64,000 nucleotides of DNA, from contig OY728121.1 in assembly GCA_963277665.1 (NCBI GenBank), positions 1,652,840,062 through 1,652,904,061 on the forward strand. Reading direction: 5' to 3'. Position numbers and translations under genes: made by a program. Positions 62,593 through 64,000 of the stretch are shown here, in pieces (position 1 is the stretch's first letter; the number at the start of each line of letters is the position of its first letter). Source of the DNA: Viscum album. Its lineage: Eukaryota; Streptophyta; Magnoliopsida; Santalales; Viscaceae. The notes beneath the pieces were generated by a model that was given only the letters and a program-made list of their open reading frames with translations, was not told the DNA's origin and ran no database searches.

Positions 62593-64000
62593 TTCTCCCC
62601 TCCTTCAATAAATTGCGTCCTGGCAATTTGAAATTGTTCTTCGAAAATAAAAGGTTGAAAATAGATAATATATTTGTGGGAAACCCCACATCGGAAATTG
62701 GGTTACTAAAATTTAGTCTTAATATGAGGAAAAGAGAAATGAAAGGGTCACCACCAAATTATGATCTCGATTAGGAGAACATTGGTGGCAATTTGAGACA
62801 TATAATTGGAGGAAAAACGTAAATATTTATAGGGAGTGATTGAGGTCATCAATCACAAACAAGTATAAAATTTAGGTCCTTAAATTCATCAATCTATGAT
62901 GATTTGAAATACCATCGGTTCAACAAAACATAGGGTATTATGATAACACATTTTTGACGTTTCAAAATATCTTAGTTGAAATCCCACATCGAAAAATGAA
63001 TTAATGAGGCCTCTATTTTAAATAAAGAGTGGAAAGTATGAAGATTACCGAAAATAACACATACTAGGGTTCCTTGTAGGAAAATATGGATATGGAAGAA
63101 AAATATAACCATCAATTATCTGTTGGAGAGTGGTAGAGAACATGGCTATGAAAAAGCCAACAATCCCAAAGCCATAAATTAGTGATGATTTAAGGTAACA
63201 TCTAGGACAACATTTTTGTTCTAAGTTCCTTTTCTTAATGATGAGGAATTTATTTATGATATTGGTTAATATCATAAGGAGATATACTTACTTTAAAATT
63301 AGAGTTTTATCCCTTAATAAATTTCTACCAAAAACTCATCATTCACTCGTAAAAAAAATTCTATTTATACTATTCATAGAGGGTTCCAAAATAAATGAAT
63401 TTATAATTCATCTACCAGATCTTTTAAAAAACTACTTTATTTAATCCAAGACATCTCGTGGGCCAGTGGTAGGTGATACACCCTTGTCGCCCTTCAGTTG
63501 CGGGTTCAAGTCTCAGAGCCTTGCCGGACGCGACGGGTTGCCGCCCGACCTCTGGGTTGTCCTTTTATGGCAATCCAAAATAATCCAAACTAGAACTATC
63601 CAAAATACTTCTATCCAAACTCACAGTCCAACATTTATAAGTAAGGTAAACATAATGTAGAACCTTTTTACCCCGTAATAGCATATGAATACCTTCATCA
63701 TGTATTCTTTTAATACACCGAAACATCCTGAATTACCATATTCCTTGTTGATTACATTCATGCTCCCTTATTCCATATAGAAAGCTGGATATACTTCATT
63801 AATCCAAAAATGTTTTAAACCCCAACAATGATGGAATATACAAATCATTAATCAGTTCCAGGGTAGTCAAGAATATCCAATATAATTTATTCAAAACAAT
63901 CACATATTATTCCAAAATCACTACCTCAGTATCAGAACTATATTATGATTTATCATTCTCTCAACCATATATTTTCCAAAAATTTATCCTGCTATTGAGT
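62593..64000 (-). mobile_element. Element 3 interior (3' part), continues past window
   Basis: Begins with the polypurine tract complement TTCTCCCCTCC at 62593. Matches the post-gag interior of element 1, for example GAGAGTGGTAGAGAACATGG near 63124 against 5884. By comparison gag should end at about 63980, so gag lies almost wholly outside. It contains the antisense tRNA-like unit. Small frames here are shadows. Confidence 0.8.
63450..63566 (+). ncRNA. tRNA-like Pol III-type unit antisense to gag (element 3)
   Basis: Holds GGCCAGTGGTAGGTGAT (A-box region), B box GGTTCAAGTCT (63503-63513) and a TTTT terminator (63563-63566). The T-stem is decayed. Like its counterparts it is followed by GACGCGACGGGTTG and GGGTTGTCC before the T-run. 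Confidence 0.5.

Noticed and set aside
1..64000. CRISPR array or bacterial operon
   Set aside because: No regularly spaced identical repeats with unique spacers, no bacterial gene density; all repeats fit plant transposable elements.

Overview
The window is repeat-dominated plant nuclear DNA: AT-rich, with no recognisable intact host gene and almost entirely nested, decayed transposable elements. The plant assignment rests on plant-type Ty3/gypsy elements (a Tat-clade element with a second, archaeal-type RNase H), a plant mobile domain (PMD) pseudogene, CACTA-type terminal inverted repeats, and LTRs primed by initiator-tRNA-Met. I cannot name the species. No CRISPR, rRNA or canonical tRNA gene was seen.

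Layout. (1) 1-1592: degenerate sequence into which element 1 inserted. (2) 1593-12348: element 1, minus strand, a complete gag-only LTR retrotransposon with ~4 kb LTRs and a 2.76 kb interior holding a gag pseudogene and no pol; near-perfect target duplication CCAAA/CCAAC. (3) 12349-22829: old decayed sequence including a minus-strand Ty3/gypsy pol pseudogene (19.5-22.4 kb) and a possible LTR. (4) 22830-24300: a CACTA-like terminus leading into a proline-rich, exon-like stretch. (5) 26575-26665: a dense G-tract block. (6) 26775-37018: element 2, plus strand, a sibling of element 1 with its 3' LTR truncated, and with a 932 bp CACTA-type insertion (33300-34231) whose exact empty site survives in element 1. 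(7) 37082 to about 58.5 kb: a huge, decayed Tat-clade element on the minus strand, with an extra ORF carrying 33-codon repeats (53.4-55.3 kb), gag, protease, RT, RNase H, second RNase H and integrase (52.1-45.5 kb), a repeat-rich spacer, and an antisense PMD gene with candidate introns (37.5-42 kb). (8) 58516-64000: the 3' LTR and part of the interior of a third, diverged gag-only element, minus strand.

The most interesting system is the gag-only family. It looks like the terminal-repeat-retrotransposon-with-GAG (TR-GAG) type: it encodes a Ty3/gypsy-type nucleocapsid-bearing Gag and must borrow Pol. Its copies share three things that protein coding does not explain. First, a tandem set of hairpins around a palindromic CGTACGTACG core, placed about 310-700 nt downstream of the predicted start of transcription. 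Second, a conserved candidate splice donor/acceptor pair that would remove those hairpins and the primer site from a gag mRNA, as a packaging signal downstream of a major splice donor would be. Third, a tRNA-like Pol III-type unit with B box and T-run terminator on the strand antisense to gag, at the same internal position in all three copies. These are readings from sequence comparison by eye; folding, expression and database searches have not been done.
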